The notes under the pieces are model-generated. The model searched no databases and was not told where the DNA came from. It saw only the letters and a program-made list of their open reading frames with translations. The position numbers and the translations under genes were made by a program. Below are positions 25,290 through 34,611 of a stretch of 64,000 nt of DNA, piece by piece. This DNA is from Bacillota bacterium (GTDB lineage: Bacteria > Bacillota > Clostridia > Christensenellales > Aristaeellaceae), in NCBI GenBank assembly GCA_023392515.1, contig JAEVYX010000041.1, positions 52,262 to 116,261 on the forward strand, read 5' to 3'. The first letter of the stretch is position 1. Each line of letters starts with the position of its first letter.

Positions 25290-26936
25290 CTAATTTCCCT
25301 GCCGCTGGCTAAAGCTGCCTTGGCCGCTTCCCCCGGTAAATGTGCGCGTGCCATTTCCACCGCCAGTCGGCATTTGTGCAGGCATACCGCCTTCCATGTT
25401 CGGCATACCGCCGCCCATCTCCATGCCGCCCATCATTTGATTCTGAGATTGGCTAGATGTAGATGCTGTCCTCGTAACAAGAACATAATCTCCAACATTG
25501 AGACCGGAGAGGACTTCGGCATAATTTTCACTAGCCATACCGGTTGTTACAAACGTTTTAATACCCGGTTCTTCGGAGGCGTTCGGATCAATACTTGTGG
25601 TATAAACCCATACGTACTGGCCATCCTTGGATGTATTCAGCGCGGAAATCGGAACCAGTATAACGTTGCTGACTTCTCCCACATTAATGGTTGCTGTTCC
25701 GTTCATGCCAATTTTCAGCTGCTCATCCCCTGTAATATCCAGCGTGACATTATATGTGGTTACACCGCTGGAGCTGGTACCCAGCTGGGATATGTAAGAA
25801 ACCACCGCAGTATATGTCTTGTCGGTAACAGCATCCATGGCAATGGATACATCTTGTCCAACTTCCACATTGATAATATCTAGTTCATCCACGCTGACAA
25901 TCATTTGCTTTGCATCGCCCACATACAGGGAGATCAGCGCAGTGCCAGCCGCTTGTTCAGTTGTGGAAGCAGCAATTACCGTATCAACAATACCGTCAAT
26001 CGGGGCCAATACAGCGCCTGAGGATAATACTTCCTTAGCGGATTTCAGCTTGTTCAGGGCAACCTCACGCTGGGAAAGAAGCGTCTCATATTCCGCGGTT
26101 GCAGGCATTTGTGTCAGATAAAACAACGCGGAACCTCTGGAGGGCTTATCATTCACATCATAATAAACTTTAGAAATTCTTCCTTTTGAAGTACTTGTGA
26201 AATAGAAGGGCATGTTGATCTGCGCTGTGCCTGTTCCAATAATCACACTATTGGCAACTACGTTCACACTGGTCCCCTCCAGCGTTTTTGCGTCACTGAA
26301 TGTAATGACCGCAGTGTCATGATCCACACTTTGTACGACGCCGTCATACTTTGATGTGCCATCCACCACAACCACTGAATCACCTATAGCCAAATCTCCG
26401 GTGGGAATGGATACATTCATTCTTCCATCTAACGAAAGCACCAGCAAAGCATCATATTTATCAACCACATCCTGCACAGAATCTCCAACCGCACCGAAAA
26501 TCTTTTTCACTCGGCCAGCTACGGATGTATTCAGGTTGGAGTCATCCGAATATTGGCGAGCCAATTGTGCTATGGAGTCATCTATGGTTGTAAGCTCACT
26601 TTCCAATGTTGTAATGGTAGCTCTTAAGGCATCATCGTTCACCTTTATCAGCTTATCACCCGTATGAACCTGCTCGCCTGATTTCACATATACCTCATCT
26701 GCTGTTATCGCAAAATCCAAAGCTACACTCTTGGTTTCAGAAATGCTGAGCGATCCTGTGCCGGTAACGGTCTTTTCCAAATTTCCCGTGGTTACCTGCA
26801 CTTGCTGATAAGATACGGCGGCGCTTGCGGTTACCGTCTGCCTGCTTTGGTAGATCCGGTATCCACCGTACCCCAAACCACCAAGTATTGCACATGCGAG
26901 AAAAATTTTTGCAACGACTTTTAGGACCTTTTTCAT
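25290..26936 (-). CDS. HlyD/MacA-type efflux adaptor protein with Met/Gly-rich tail
   Basis: Membrane-fusion adaptor that links the ATPase and permease to the outside. The ATG at 26936 (GGAGGAG directly upstream) gives 548 residues. It has an N-terminal signal anchor (about residues 6-26), a barrel-sandwich half starting QVQVTTGNLEKTVTGTG, a helical/coiled hairpin (about 85-310), the beta-barrel domain, and a C-terminal tail of about 50 residues rich in Met, Gly and Gln (MMGGMEMGGGMPNMEGG). At this length it exceeds typical 370-residue MacA; the excess lies in the middle insertion and the tail. Confidence 0.9.
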   Translation of the reverse strand: MKKVLKVVAKIFLACAILGGLGYGGYRIYQSRQTVTASAAVSYQQVQVTTGNLEKTVTGTGSLSISETKSVALDFAITADEVYVKSGEQVHTGDKLIKVNDDALRATITTLESELTTIDDSIAQLARQYSDDSNLNTSVAGRVKKIFGAVGDSVQDVVDKYDALLVLSLDGRMNVSIPTGDLAIGDSVVVVDGTSKYDGVVQSVDHDTAVITFSDAKTLEGTSVNVVANSVIIGTGTAQINMPFYFTSTSKGRISKVYYDVNDKPSRGSALFYLTQMPATAEYETLLSQREVALNKLKSAKEVLSSGAVLAPIDGIVDTVIAASTTEQAAGTALISLYVGDAKQMIVSVDELDIINVEVGQDVSIAMDAVTDKTYTAVVSYISQLGTSSSGVTTYNVTLDITGDEQLKIGMNGTATINVGEVSNVILVPISALNTSKDGQYVWVYTTSIDPNASEEPGIKTFVTTGMASENYAEVLSGLNVGDYVLVTRTASTSSQSQNQMMGGMEMGGGMPNMEGGMPAQMPTGGGNGTRTFTGGSGQGSFSQRQGN

Positions 26937-27002
26937 ACGCTCCTCCTTAAAATGATCTGCTTGGAAACAATGGAAGTATATCCCGCCCATGTTGTGGGAA
27001 AA

Positions 27003-27020
27003 TGAATGTCCTGTGAATGT
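27003..27020. repeat. Tandem TGAATGT direct repeat upstream of the export operon
   Basis: TGAATGT occurs twice with an 11-base period in the gap between the divergent adaptor and DUF512 genes. One-helical-turn direct repeats are typical of OmpR-family response regulator sites; no such regulator is encoded in the window. Confidence 0.35.
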
Positions 27021-27081
27021 TGTGTGTATTCGGCTTGTAGATTTGCCGTTCTGAACCATTCTTTACGACTTTGGGCCTTGC

Positions 27082-27110
27082 TTGACATTTGACTGGGAAT
27101 ACCGGATAAT
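27082..27110 (+). promoter_or_regulatory. Promoter of the DUF512-der-plsY operon
   Basis: TTGACA, 17-base spacer, GATAAT. Start of transcription near 27117, about 45 bases ahead of the TTG start of the first gene. Confidence 0.7.
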
Positions 27111-27161
27111 AAAAGCTGAAATAGTTTGCCGGTAGACCGGCTGAAAGAAGGAGGCTTCGGG

Positions 27162-28466
27162 TTGCCGCATACCATTATTGCCGTGGCGCCCGGCAGTGTA
27201 GCCTGCCGCTATGGCATCAGACCGGGAGACCGGCTGATGCGGATCAATGGAGAGGAAATCATTGACCAGATTGATTATCAGGCACTCTCTACCAATAGTA
27301 GGATTACTCTGGACATAGAAAAAAAGGATGGTGCATATAAAACCTTTTCCTTGGAAAAAGATGAATATGAACCTTTAGGTATACAATTTGAAGAATCTCT
27401 GATTAGCCGCCCACGAAGCTGCCGCAATCATTGTGTGTTTTGCTTTATCGACCAAATGCCGCCTAAGCTCCGCAGTACCTTGTATGTCAAGGATGATGAC
27501 TGGCGCTTGTCTTTGATGATGGGCAATTATATCACTTTGACCAATGTGTCGGAAAGCGAAATGGATCGTATACTCCGTCGCAAGGTAAGCCCCTTGTATA
27601 TCTCCATCCATGCCACAGATGGACAAGTACGCAGGCGGATGATGCATCATCCGGACGCAGCTAGAATTATGGAGCACCTTCAAAGATTAAAGGACGCGGG
27701 GATTTTCTTTCATTGCCAGATTGTGCTGTGTCCTGGATACAACGATGGAAAGATTTTGGAAAATACATTGCATGATCTGATATCGCTTTATCCCGCAGCC
27801 CGTTCTGCTGCACTGGTGCCGGTTGGACTCACTGCCCATAGGGAGGGGCTGACCCCCTTGACACCATACACAAAAGATACGGCTGCCGCATTGATACGGC
27901 AAGTGGCGGATTTTCAGCAGCAATACAAGGCTGAATATGGGACTTCCTTCGTTTTTCCTTCGGATGAGTTTTATTGCTTGAGTGGCCTGCCTCTTCCCGA
28001 TTACGAAGCATATGAAGACTTTCCTCAAATTGAAAACGGCGTAGGTCTTTTACGGTTATTCATGCAGGATGTGGAGGATGCATATCAGGAAGATCCAAAT
28101 CCTGCCTATACGAAAAAGCGGTTGCTCATCGCTTGCGGGGTATCTGTCGCGCCGCACTTGAAGGCATTGGCGGATCAGTTCGCTCCTGCGGACATGAATG
28201 TTTCCGTTCAGCCAATTATAAACGATTTTTTCGGGCACACCATTACCGTTACCGGTTTAATTACAGGGAAAGACTTAATCCAGCAATTAAAAGGCGTTGA
28301 AACAGACCAAATTCTTATTTGCGAGAATATGCTCAGAGCAGAAAAAGACCTGTTTCTAGATGACGTTTCTTTGGAGCAGGTTCGCAAAGAATTGCCGGCT
28401 CCCCTGGCTGTTGTCCCAAATAATGGCCAGGCATTTTACGAAGCTATATGTGGCCGCGCCAAATGA
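27162..28466 (+). CDS. DUF512 family protein: PDZ plus radical SAM-like iron-sulfur protein
   Basis: Conserved protein of unknown function that often neighbours der. An N-terminal PDZ-like domain (residues 1 to about 65, VAPGSVACRYGIRPGDRLMRING) precedes a radical-SAM-like cysteine cluster CRNHCVFCFIDQMP (CxxxCxxC) and a barrel with YISIHATDGQVRRRMM; the C-terminal DUF512 region follows (FPSDEFYCLSG, VQPIINDFFGHTITVTGL). The start is TTG at 27162 because AAGGAGG lies seven bases upstream, giving 434 residues; the further upstream in-frame TTG has no ribosome site. It shares a transcript with der. Confidence 0.9.
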   Translation: MPHTIIAVAPGSVACRYGIRPGDRLMRINGEEIIDQIDYQALSTNSRITLDIEKKDGAYKTFSLEKDEYEPLGIQFEESLISRPRSCRNHCVFCFIDQMPPKLRSTLYVKDDDWRLSLMMGNYITLTNVSESEMDRILRRKVSPLYISIHATDGQVRRRMMHHPDAARIMEHLQRLKDAGIFFHCQIVLCPGYNDGKILENTLHDLISLYPAARSAALVPVGLTAHREGLTPLTPYTKDTAAALIRQVADFQQQYKAEYGTSFVFPSDEFYCLSGLPLPDYEAYEDFPQIENGVGLLRLFMQDVEDAYQEDPNPAYTKKRLLIACGVSVAPHLKALADQFAPADMNVSVQPIINDFFGHTITVTGLITGKDLIQQLKGVETDQILICENMLRAEKDLFLDDVSLEQVRKELPAPLAVVPNNGQAFYEAICGRAK

Positions 28467-28488
28467 TTCTCTTTGGAGGAATAATCCC

Positions 28489-29823
28489 ATGCCAAAACCC
28501 CTTGTTGCCATCGTAGGCCGTCCAAACGTAGGAAAATCTACCTTTTTCAATAAAATTTCCGGTAAGCGTATTTCCATCGTGGAAGATACTCCCGGTGTAA
28601 CCCGGGACAGGGTCTATGCCGATGTGGAATGGATGGGCCGCAAGTTTACCCTGATCGATACCGGGGGTATCGATCCCAGAAGCGAGGATGTTCTGCTTTC
28701 CCAAATGCGGCACCAGGCCCGCATTGCTATGGAAATGGCAGATGTCATTTGCTTTTTTGTTGATGCCAGGGCTGGCCTCACCCAGGATGACCAGGAAGTT
28801 GCTGACCTTTTGCGCAAAACGAAAAAGCCGCTTTTGCTAGTCGTCAATAAAATGGATTACGCCGGATTGCAGGATGTATTGTTTGAATATTATGCCCTAG
28901 GTTTGGGTGAGCCTATCGGTATATCAAGCACCAACATGCTTGGCCTTGGCGATTTGCTGGAAGAAATCGTAAAGCTTCTTCCTCCCCCCGCTAAGGAAGA
29001 ATCCGACGAAGCAGAGCATGTGCTTCAGTTGGCTTTGGTTGGCCGTCCAAATGTAGGAAAGAGTTCTCTTGTCAACCGTTTACTTGGGCAGGAACGGGTG
29101 ATGGTATCAGATATCCCGGGAACCACGCGGGACGCTATTGACACCCAGTTTACAGGGCAAAACGGCACGACTTACAATATTATTGACACGGCGGGCATGC
29201 GTCGCAAGCGGTCTGTAGAAGGAGACTCTTTGGAGCATTACAGCGTGCTTCGCAGTATCGGAGCTATCCGCCGCTGTGATGTAGCTTTGATACTGATAGA
29301 TGCCCAGGAAGGCGTAACAGAACAGGATTCCAAAATTGCCGGTCTGGTGCTGGAGGAAGGCAAAGGCGCCATCATCGTTGTAAATAAATGGGACGCAGTG
29401 GAAAAAGAAACGGGCACCTTAGAAGCAAGCCGAAAAGAAGTATTGGAAGCACTCAAGTTCATGGACTATGCGCCGGTACTCTTTTTATCTGCACTAACCG
29501 GCCAAAGGGTGCATACCGTGCTCGAGATGGTCAATAAGGTATGGGCGGAATGCACAAAGCGGGTTCCTACCGGTGTGCTAAACGAAGTATTGGCAGATGC
29601 CCAGGCAGCTGTTCAGCCGCCGGCATCCAGTGGACGCAGGCTTAAGATTTATTATGCAACCCAACAAGCTGTCTGCCCTCCCACCTTTGTTCTGTTCGTC
29701 AATGATGAAACGCTCATGCATTTTGCCTATCAAAGATATCTGGAGAATTACTTTAGAAAAACCTTTGGTTTTGAGGGAACGCCTATGCGTTTTATCCTTC
29801 GGGAAAAAGTAAAGGAGAATTGA
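28489..29823 (+). CDS. der: Ribosome biogenesis GTPase Der (EngA)
   Basis: Double GTPase required for 50S subunit maturation. Two complete G domains are visible: the first opens VGRPNVGKSTFFNKI with DTPGVTRDR, DTGGID and NKMD, the second VGRPNVGKSSLVNRL with DIPGTTRD, DTAGMRRK and NKWD. The C-terminal KH-like domain includes GRRLKIYYATQQAVCPPTFVLFVN. At 444 residues it is standard. GGAGGA lies eight bases ahead of the ATG, 22 bases after the DUF512 gene. Confidence 0.97.
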   Translation: MPKPLVAIVGRPNVGKSTFFNKISGKRISIVEDTPGVTRDRVYADVEWMGRKFTLIDTGGIDPRSEDVLLSQMRHQARIAMEMADVICFFVDARAGLTQDDQEVADLLRKTKKPLLLVVNKMDYAGLQDVLFEYYALGLGEPIGISSTNMLGLGDLLEEIVKLLPPPAKEESDEAEHVLQLALVGRPNVGKSSLVNRLLGQERVMVSDIPGTTRDAIDTQFTGQNGTTYNIIDTAGMRRKRSVEGDSLEHYSVLRSIGAIRRCDVALILIDAQEGVTEQDSKIAGLVLEEGKGAIIVVNKWDAVEKETGTLEASRKEVLEALKFMDYAPVLFLSALTGQRVHTVLEMVNKVWAECTKRVPTGVLNEVLADAQAAVQPPASSGRRLKIYYATQQAVCPPTFVLFVNDETLMHFAYQRYLENYFRKTFGFEGTPMRFILREKVKEN

Positions 29824-29826
29824 ACG

Positions 29827-30432
29827 ATGGATCCAATCCTTCGCTTTCTGTTGACCGCTGTTGTCGGATACCTGCTAGGTTCTATATCCACAGGGCTCAT
29901 TGTAGCCGGTAAAGTCAAAAATCAAGTCGATCTTCGGCAGATGGGCAGCAAAAGCACGGGGGCTACCAATGTGCTTCGGGTGCTTGGGAAAAAACCTGCT
30001 GCTATTACATTTGTAGGAGACTTTATCAAAGTGCTTCTGGCCTGTCTCGCAGGCCTTCTCATTGCAGGACAAGAAGGAGCCATGGTAGGCGGCCTGGCTG
30101 GAGTGATTGGTCACAATTGGCCGGTGTATCATGGCTTTCGCGGCGGTAAGGGTGTAGCCAGTTCCATTGCCGTTATGCTGTTTGTTTTCCCGCTTCAGGG
30201 AGGCATTGCAATAGCTGCATGCATCCTTATCATCGCTATAACGAGGTATGTTTCCTTAGGCAGCATTACAATGCTATTGCTGTATGCTATTTTGGTTTGC
30301 ATTTTGCAATGGGGTAACTGGCTTGTTTGCCTGTGGGCTATCGTATTGGCAGCCTTATGCGTATGGCGGCACCAAGCTAACATCAAGCGACTCATTTCGG
30401 GAACCGAAAGCAAGGTTTCCTTTAAAAGCTAA
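29827..30432 (+). CDS. plsY: Acyl-phosphate glycerol-3-phosphate acyltransferase PlsY
   Basis: Integral membrane enzyme that acylates glycerol 3-phosphate, first step of phospholipid synthesis. Three family motifs are present: the glycine-rich YLLGSISTG region, GSKSTGATNVLRVLGKK (phosphate binding) and HNWPVYHGFRGGKGVA. 201 residues, five to six membrane segments. It starts 3 bases after der and ends before a strong terminator. Confidence 0.96.
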   Translation: MDPILRFLLTAVVGYLLGSISTGLIVAGKVKNQVDLRQMGSKSTGATNVLRVLGKKPAAITFVGDFIKVLLACLAGLLIAGQEGAMVGGLAGVIGHNWPVYHGFRGGKGVASSIAVMLFVFPLQGGIAIAACILIIAITRYVSLGSITMLLLYAILVCILQWGNWLVCLWAIVLAALCVWRHQANIKRLISGTESKVSFKS

Positions 30433-30454
30433 TCGTTAGACTAAATTATGATAC

Positions 30455-30489
30455 AAAAAATGCCCCGCATAATTGCGAGGGCATTTTTT
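30455..30489 (+). terminator. Bidirectional rho-independent terminator between plsY and galE
   Basis: AAAAAATGCCC / GGGCATTTTTT stem extended by CGC/GCG with a one-base bulge. It serves plsY on the plus strand and galE, which ends at 30552, on the minus strand. Confidence 0.85.
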
Positions 30490-30551
30490 CGATTATCGCT
30501 TTTCCGCTTTATAAAACGGTTCTTATGCTTCTTGCCGCATTGGTTGACACA

Positions 30552-31565
30552 TTAGCATGAATATCCGCCTGGATTGTTCTTTTTCCAGCGCAATGTGTCG
30601 CGGCACATATCCTCCAGGCTTTTTTCTGCTTTCCAACCAATCAATTCCCATGCCTTCGTGGGGTCGGCATAGCATTCCGGCATATCCCCTGCCCGGCGCG
30701 GAGCAACAGCATAGGGAACGGAAATATGGTTTGCAGCTTCAAAAGCATGGATGATGTCCAGTACGCTGTATCCTTTGCCGGTGCCCAAATTAACCGTTTG
30801 TAAGCCTGTATGGGTGAACGCATATTCACAAGCCTTGAGATGTCCTTTTGCCAAGTCCACCACATGGATATAATCCCGAATGCAGGTACCGTCACGAGTG
30901 GGATAGTCGTTCCCATAGACGGGAAGCTGAGGGATTTCCCCTGCTGCCACCTTTGCAATATAGGGCATAAGATTGTTTGGAATGCCGTTTGGATTTTCGC
31001 CGATACGGCCGCTTTCATGTGCGCCGATCGGGTTGAAGTAGCGCAGGAGCATAACCGACCAGGCAGGATCTGCCACCACAACATCCCGCAAAATCTGCTC
31101 GATCATATATTTGGTCCAACCATACGGATTTGTAGCACTGGTTTCCATCGTTTCCACAAGTGGCATCTTTTTCTGAGTGCCATATACGGTAGCTGATGAG
31201 CTGAAAACAAGCCGTTTCACTTGAAATTCCTGCATCACTTCGCACAGGGTCAATGTAGAATCCAGGTTGTTGCGGTAATACGCAAGAGGAATCTTTACCG
31301 ATTCCCCCACAGCCTTCAAGCCCGCAAAATGAATTACGGCTTGGATATCATGCATTTTAAAAACCTGCCGCAAGCCTTCCTTATCACATACATCTAATGT
31401 GTATGAAGGGATCTTTGTCCCGATTATCTCCTCCACACGGTGAATTGCTTCAGGCTGGCTGTTTACATAATTATCAACTACCACAACTTGATGGCCTGCT
31501 GCAGCCAATTCCACAAGTGTATGGGTGGCAATATAGCCCGCACCGCCAGTTAGCAAGATTGTCAT
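30552..31565 (-). CDS. galE: UDP-glucose 4-epimerase
   Basis: Interconverts UDP-glucose and UDP-galactose with bound NAD. The extended SDR features are present: N-terminal GGAGYIATHT dinucleotide loop, SSSATVYG with the catalytic Ser/Thr, and the YxxxK pair in NPYGWTKYM. The 337 residues are standard, with GRIGENPNGIPNNLMPYI and GTCIRDYIHVVDLA downstream. The start is a few tens of bases after the nucleotidyltransferase gene, so both are probably co-transcribed for nucleotide-sugar supply. Confidence 0.95.
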   Translation of the reverse strand: MTILLTGGAGYIATHTLVELAAAGHQVVVVDNYVNSQPEAIHRVEEIIGTKIPSYTLDVCDKEGLRQVFKMHDIQAVIHFAGLKAVGESVKIPLAYYRNNLDSTLTLCEVMQEFQVKRLVFSSSATVYGTQKKMPLVETMETSATNPYGWTKYMIEQILRDVVVADPAWSVMLLRYFNPIGAHESGRIGENPNGIPNNLMPYIAKVAAGEIPQLPVYGNDYPTRDGTCIRDYIHVVDLAKGHLKACEYAFTHTGLQTVNLGTGKGYSVLDIIHAFEAANHISVPYAVAPRRAGDMPECYADPTKAWELIGWKAEKSLEDMCRDTLRWKKNNPGGYSC

Positions 31566-31604
31566 ATGCTTCTCTCCTTCAATTGCTGTTAAATAATAGG
31601 ATGG

Positions 31605-32498
31605 TTATAGTGCCTGGGGATAAGCGCCCACTTCATGAAGCTTTTTGAGTTCTCCAGAAACGAATTCCTTATCCTCCTGATAAGTGACGCCAAACCATAC
31701 GTCGTGGGTGGTCAGTACTTTCACCTGTAACCCTTCACTTTTCATTAAAGTATCTATCATAACCGGCAGAGGAAATTCCTTTTTCATCTCGTCAGGCGCA
31801 AGCGATTTTAAAAATGTAGCCAAATGCGCTTGCCCTGCCTTAAATATCCAAGGCGTAAAACCCCAGAAATTCATAGAAACAAGGGAGTCTGGATCCAACA
31901 TTACACCGTTTTCCAAATCCCAAATGGAGCAGTCCGGTTTTAGCTGGATTTTATATGTCTCCTGAATACCTTTCAGCCCATTATTTTCATCCACGCAGCA
32001 TACGCCTCTGGTCACATGCCCGTTTTCGGATACAGTATTGCGCAAACGGTATGCCACCATTGCCGCTTCATTTTCAGGCTTCAATGTAAAAAGGCATTCG
32101 CGCATGGCAAGAAAAGCTTTCTTTCCATAATAATCATCTGCATTAATCACAGCAAAGGGCTCGTGAATCATGTCCTTGGCGCATAGCACCGCATGCACCG
32201 TTCCATAAGGCTTTGTACGCCCTTGCGGTGGTATAAATCCCTCCGGCAGCGTCTCATATTCCTGATAGGCATAGGCGACATCCACGCGTTTGGCAATTCG
32301 GTCGCCTACCTTTTCTCTAAATATGCGGTCCATTTCCTTTTTTATTACAAAGACGACCTTGTCAAAGCCTGCCTCTACTGCATCGTAGATGGAATACTCC
32401 ATCAATATTTCACCATTGGGACCCATACGGTCTATTTGCTTATTGCCGCCATAGCGAGCGCCCAAACCGGCTGCCATGACCATCAACGTTGTTTGCAT
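31605..32498 (-). CDS. Sugar-phosphate nucleotidyltransferase
   Basis: Nucleotidyltransferase-fold protein of about 297 residues. The signature MVMAAGLGARYGGNKQ (GxGxRxxxxK) opens the protein, with KPYGTVHAVLCAKD and the metal-site Asp pair in VINADDYYGKKAF. It is related to enzymes that activate sugar 1-phosphates with UTP or other NTPs but is not a close match to GalU. The neighbouring galE suggests UDP-hexose metabolism; substrate and nucleotide are not determined. The start at 32498 is chosen from the conserved N-terminus; the best ribosome site (AGGAG) is rather distant, 16 bases upstream. Confidence 0.82.
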   Translation of the reverse strand: MQTTLMVMAAGLGARYGGNKQIDRMGPNGEILMEYSIYDAVEAGFDKVVFVIKKEMDRIFREKVGDRIAKRVDVAYAYQEYETLPEGFIPPQGRTKPYGTVHAVLCAKDMIHEPFAVINADDYYGKKAFLAMRECLFTLKPENEAAMVAYRLRNTVSENGHVTRGVCCVDENNGLKGIQETYKIQLKPDCSIWDLENGVMLDPDSLVSMNFWGFTPWIFKAGQAHLATFLKSLAPDEMKKEFPLPVMIDTLMKSEGLQVKVLTTHDVWFGVTYQEDKEFVSGELKKLHEVGAYPQAL

Positions 32499-32735
32499 AT
32501 TATTTCTTTTGCATCTCCTTTCTTCACATGTTTTCATTCGTCAGATGTATATTCAATTCCTTCCATAAAAACCTAACAATATCATTCCCTCATGGGACAC
32601 AAAGATGCTCGAAGCTGCTATTATGTCACAAATATCTATTTTTTTATGTGCTTCTTAATTCTATTCAAATAGAAGTTTGTATGCCTTTGTTATCAATTTG
32701 CCAATCTTTGAGAATGAAATTTCCCAATTGACATC

Positions 32736-32764
32736 TTGCAGGGTGCATAAGCCTATGTTATAAT
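32736..32764 (+). promoter_or_regulatory. Promoter of the opp operon
   Basis: TTGCAG, 17-base spacer, TATAAT. A nearby TTGACA at 32728 is 25 bases from the -10 and is not the functional -35. The rest of the gap from 32499 to 32735 shows nothing I can identify. Confidence 0.65.
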
Positions 32765-32773
32765 CTGTATATG

Positions 32774-32796
32774 CTAGGTGTTTGTATACCTAGGTA
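32774..32796. promoter_or_regulatory. Nested palindromes at the opp transcription start (possible operator)
   Basis: CTAGGT and ACCTAG form an inverted repeat with an 8-base spacer, and the right half lies in the perfect 10-bp palindrome TACCTAGGTA. The site covers about +3 to +25 of the predicted opp transcript, a position suited to repression. Confidence 0.4.
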
Positions 32797-32820
32797 AGAT
32801 GAAGAAGGAGGGTTTCCACT

Positions 32821-34428
32821 TTGAAAAAGCTGATTTCCCTGCTGATGGCATTGTCCATGCTGGCAATGTTCGCGGCGCCTGCCCTTGCGGATGCGGAAAA
32901 CAATTCCGTTACCTACAACATTACTCAAGAACCCCCGCAAATGTACTCCATCAAATCTACCGACACCACCTCGTTCCAACTCTTCCGCCACCTGTTGGTC
33001 GGTCTTTTGACGTTCGACCAAAATGACCAGCCCATTCCTGCTGTCGCTAAAGACTACACCGTCTCTGAAGACGGCCTGACCTACACCTTCAACCTCCGGG
33101 ATGATGCTGTGTGGCAGGATGGCGTGAAAGTCACCGCGAAGGATTTTGAGTATGCCTGGACGCAGCTTCTCAATCCTGAGCTGGCCTGCCAATATGCCGA
33201 AATGGCTTTCTGTATCAAGAATGCCAAACCTTACTATGAGAAGACTGCTACCCGTGAAGAACTGGGCATTAAGGTTATCGATGATCTGACCTTGGAAGTT
33301 GCCCTGGAATATCCGGTAGCCTACTTCCCCTCCCTCATGACCTTTGGCGTATTCATGCCTTTGCGCCAGGACATCTGCGAACAATATGGCGAGTCCTATG
33401 CCACCGATGCCGATAAGTTTATTGGCAACGGCCCCTACAACATGGAATCCTGGCAGCACGAGTCTGAACTCGTGATGGTAAAGTCCGATACCTATTTTGA
33501 CAAGGACAACATTAAGATCGACAAACTCATCGCCAAGATGGTGAATGATGCCAGCACCGCCTTTAACATGTTCGATACCGCTGAATTCGAAATGATCGGT
33601 CTGAGCGGCACAACGCTACCCTTGGCCGAGGCTGCCGGATATACCGCTTTGCAGTATGCCGATGGTGCCACCTTCTATCTCGAGTTCAACTGCAAAGATC
33701 CCGTTACCTCCAACGTGAATATCCGTAAAGCTCTGGGCATGGCCATCAACCGTCAGAGCTTCTGTGACAACATCCTCCGTGACCACTCTGTTCCTGCCCT
33801 GACCTATACAACCCCCGAAATCATGGGCTTCGGCGGTGAAAAACCCTTTGCCGATTTCATTACTGTAAATTACAAAGATGCCGATCTTGAACAAGCCAAA
33901 GTGTATTGGGAAAAAGGCTTGGCTGAACTTGGTCTGACCGCCGAGGAAGCAGCTTCTAAGATCACCTTGATCGCTGATGATTCTGACGTGGCCAAGGAAG
34001 TTTCCGCCGCTTACCAGGAATACTGGCGTGCCGCTTTCGGCGTTGAAGTTGTTGTAGAAAATATGCCCTTCAAGAGCCGTCTGCAGCGCACCACAGACCG
34101 CCAGTTCTCCATCGTGTCTGCCGGCTGGGGCCCCGACTATAACGATCCTATGACCTTCCTGGCTGTTATGACCACCGGCAATGGCAACAATACCGGCGAC
34201 TGGTCCAATGAAAAATATGATGAGCTGGTAGCCAAAGCTAATTTGGAAACCGACCTCAAGACCCGTATGGAGTATATGTACGAAGCTGAGTCCATTCTCG
34301 TTGAAGACATGGGTATTGCTCCTGTATACTTCCGTAACCGCAACTATCTTGTAGCAGATGGCCTTGAAGGCGTTTACCGCAGTGCCTTCCAGGATTACTG
34401 CTTCAATTGGGCCAGCTGGGCGGAGTAA
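32821..34428 (+). CDS. oppA: Oligopeptide ABC transporter substrate-binding protein (OppA/DppA family)
   Basis: Extracellular solute-binding protein (SBP_bac_5 family) that captures peptides for the OppBCDF importer. 535 residues: a signal peptide with positive KK, hydrophobic core and APALA cleavage site, then the mature domain with VTYNITQEPPQMYS, TVSEDGLTYTFNLRDDAVWQDG and YNDPMTFLAVM. The start is TTG at 32821, with AGGAGGG eight bases upstream. There is no lipobox cysteine, unusual for a Gram-positive binding protein. Codons favour C-ending forms more than the neighbours, as expected of a highly expressed gene. First gene of oppABCDF. Confidence 0.95.
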   Translation: MKKLISLLMALSMLAMFAAPALADAENNSVTYNITQEPPQMYSIKSTDTTSFQLFRHLLVGLLTFDQNDQPIPAVAKDYTVSEDGLTYTFNLRDDAVWQDGVKVTAKDFEYAWTQLLNPELACQYAEMAFCIKNAKPYYEKTATREELGIKVIDDLTLEVALEYPVAYFPSLMTFGVFMPLRQDICEQYGESYATDADKFIGNGPYNMESWQHESELVMVKSDTYFDKDNIKIDKLIAKMVNDASTAFNMFDTAEFEMIGLSGTTLPLAEAAGYTALQYADGATFYLEFNCKDPVTSNVNIRKALGMAINRQSFCDNILRDHSVPALTYTTPEIMGFGGEKPFADFITVNYKDADLEQAKVYWEKGLAELGLTAEEAASKITLIADDSDVAKEVSAAYQEYWRAAFGVEVVVENMPFKSRLQRTTDRQFSIVSAGWGPDYNDPMTFLAVMTTGNGNNTGDWSNEKYDELVAKANLETDLKTRMEYMYEAESILVEDMGIAPVYFRNRNYLVADGLEGVYRSAFQDYCFNWASWAE

Positions 34429-34468
34429 CCCATTGGCTTAAGGATTGACTTCCCTTGTTGTATGAAAC

Positions 34469-34502
34469 GAGGAAGGCTATGGCGAAAGCTGTAGCCTTCC
34501 TC
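34469..34502 (+). ncRNA. GNRA-capped hairpin between oppA and oppB
   Basis: A 15-bp stem (two wobble pairs) closed by the tetraloop GAAA lies 40 bases after the oppA stop. No T tract follows, so it is not a simple terminator. Such hairpins after binding-protein genes commonly protect the upstream mRNA from 3' exonucleases and raise binding protein over permease. Confidence 0.6.
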
Positions 34503-34611
34503 AAGTCTACTAAGTATTCATCTGTTGGCGGCAGGCTCTATGGCCTTGCTCGGTTCAGTTGGGGGTCATACCTTTATAAAGCCTCGGGAAGGTCATAGGA
34601 GGTAGATGCAT

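Noticed and set aside
32728..32764. TTGACA at 32728 as the -35 for the opp promoter
   Set aside because: It is 25 bases from the TATAAT; TTGCAG at 32736 has the correct 17-base spacing.
34469..34502. The oppA-oppB hairpin as a terminator
   Set aside because: No T tract follows, and the opp genes continue downstream with no other promoter seen.
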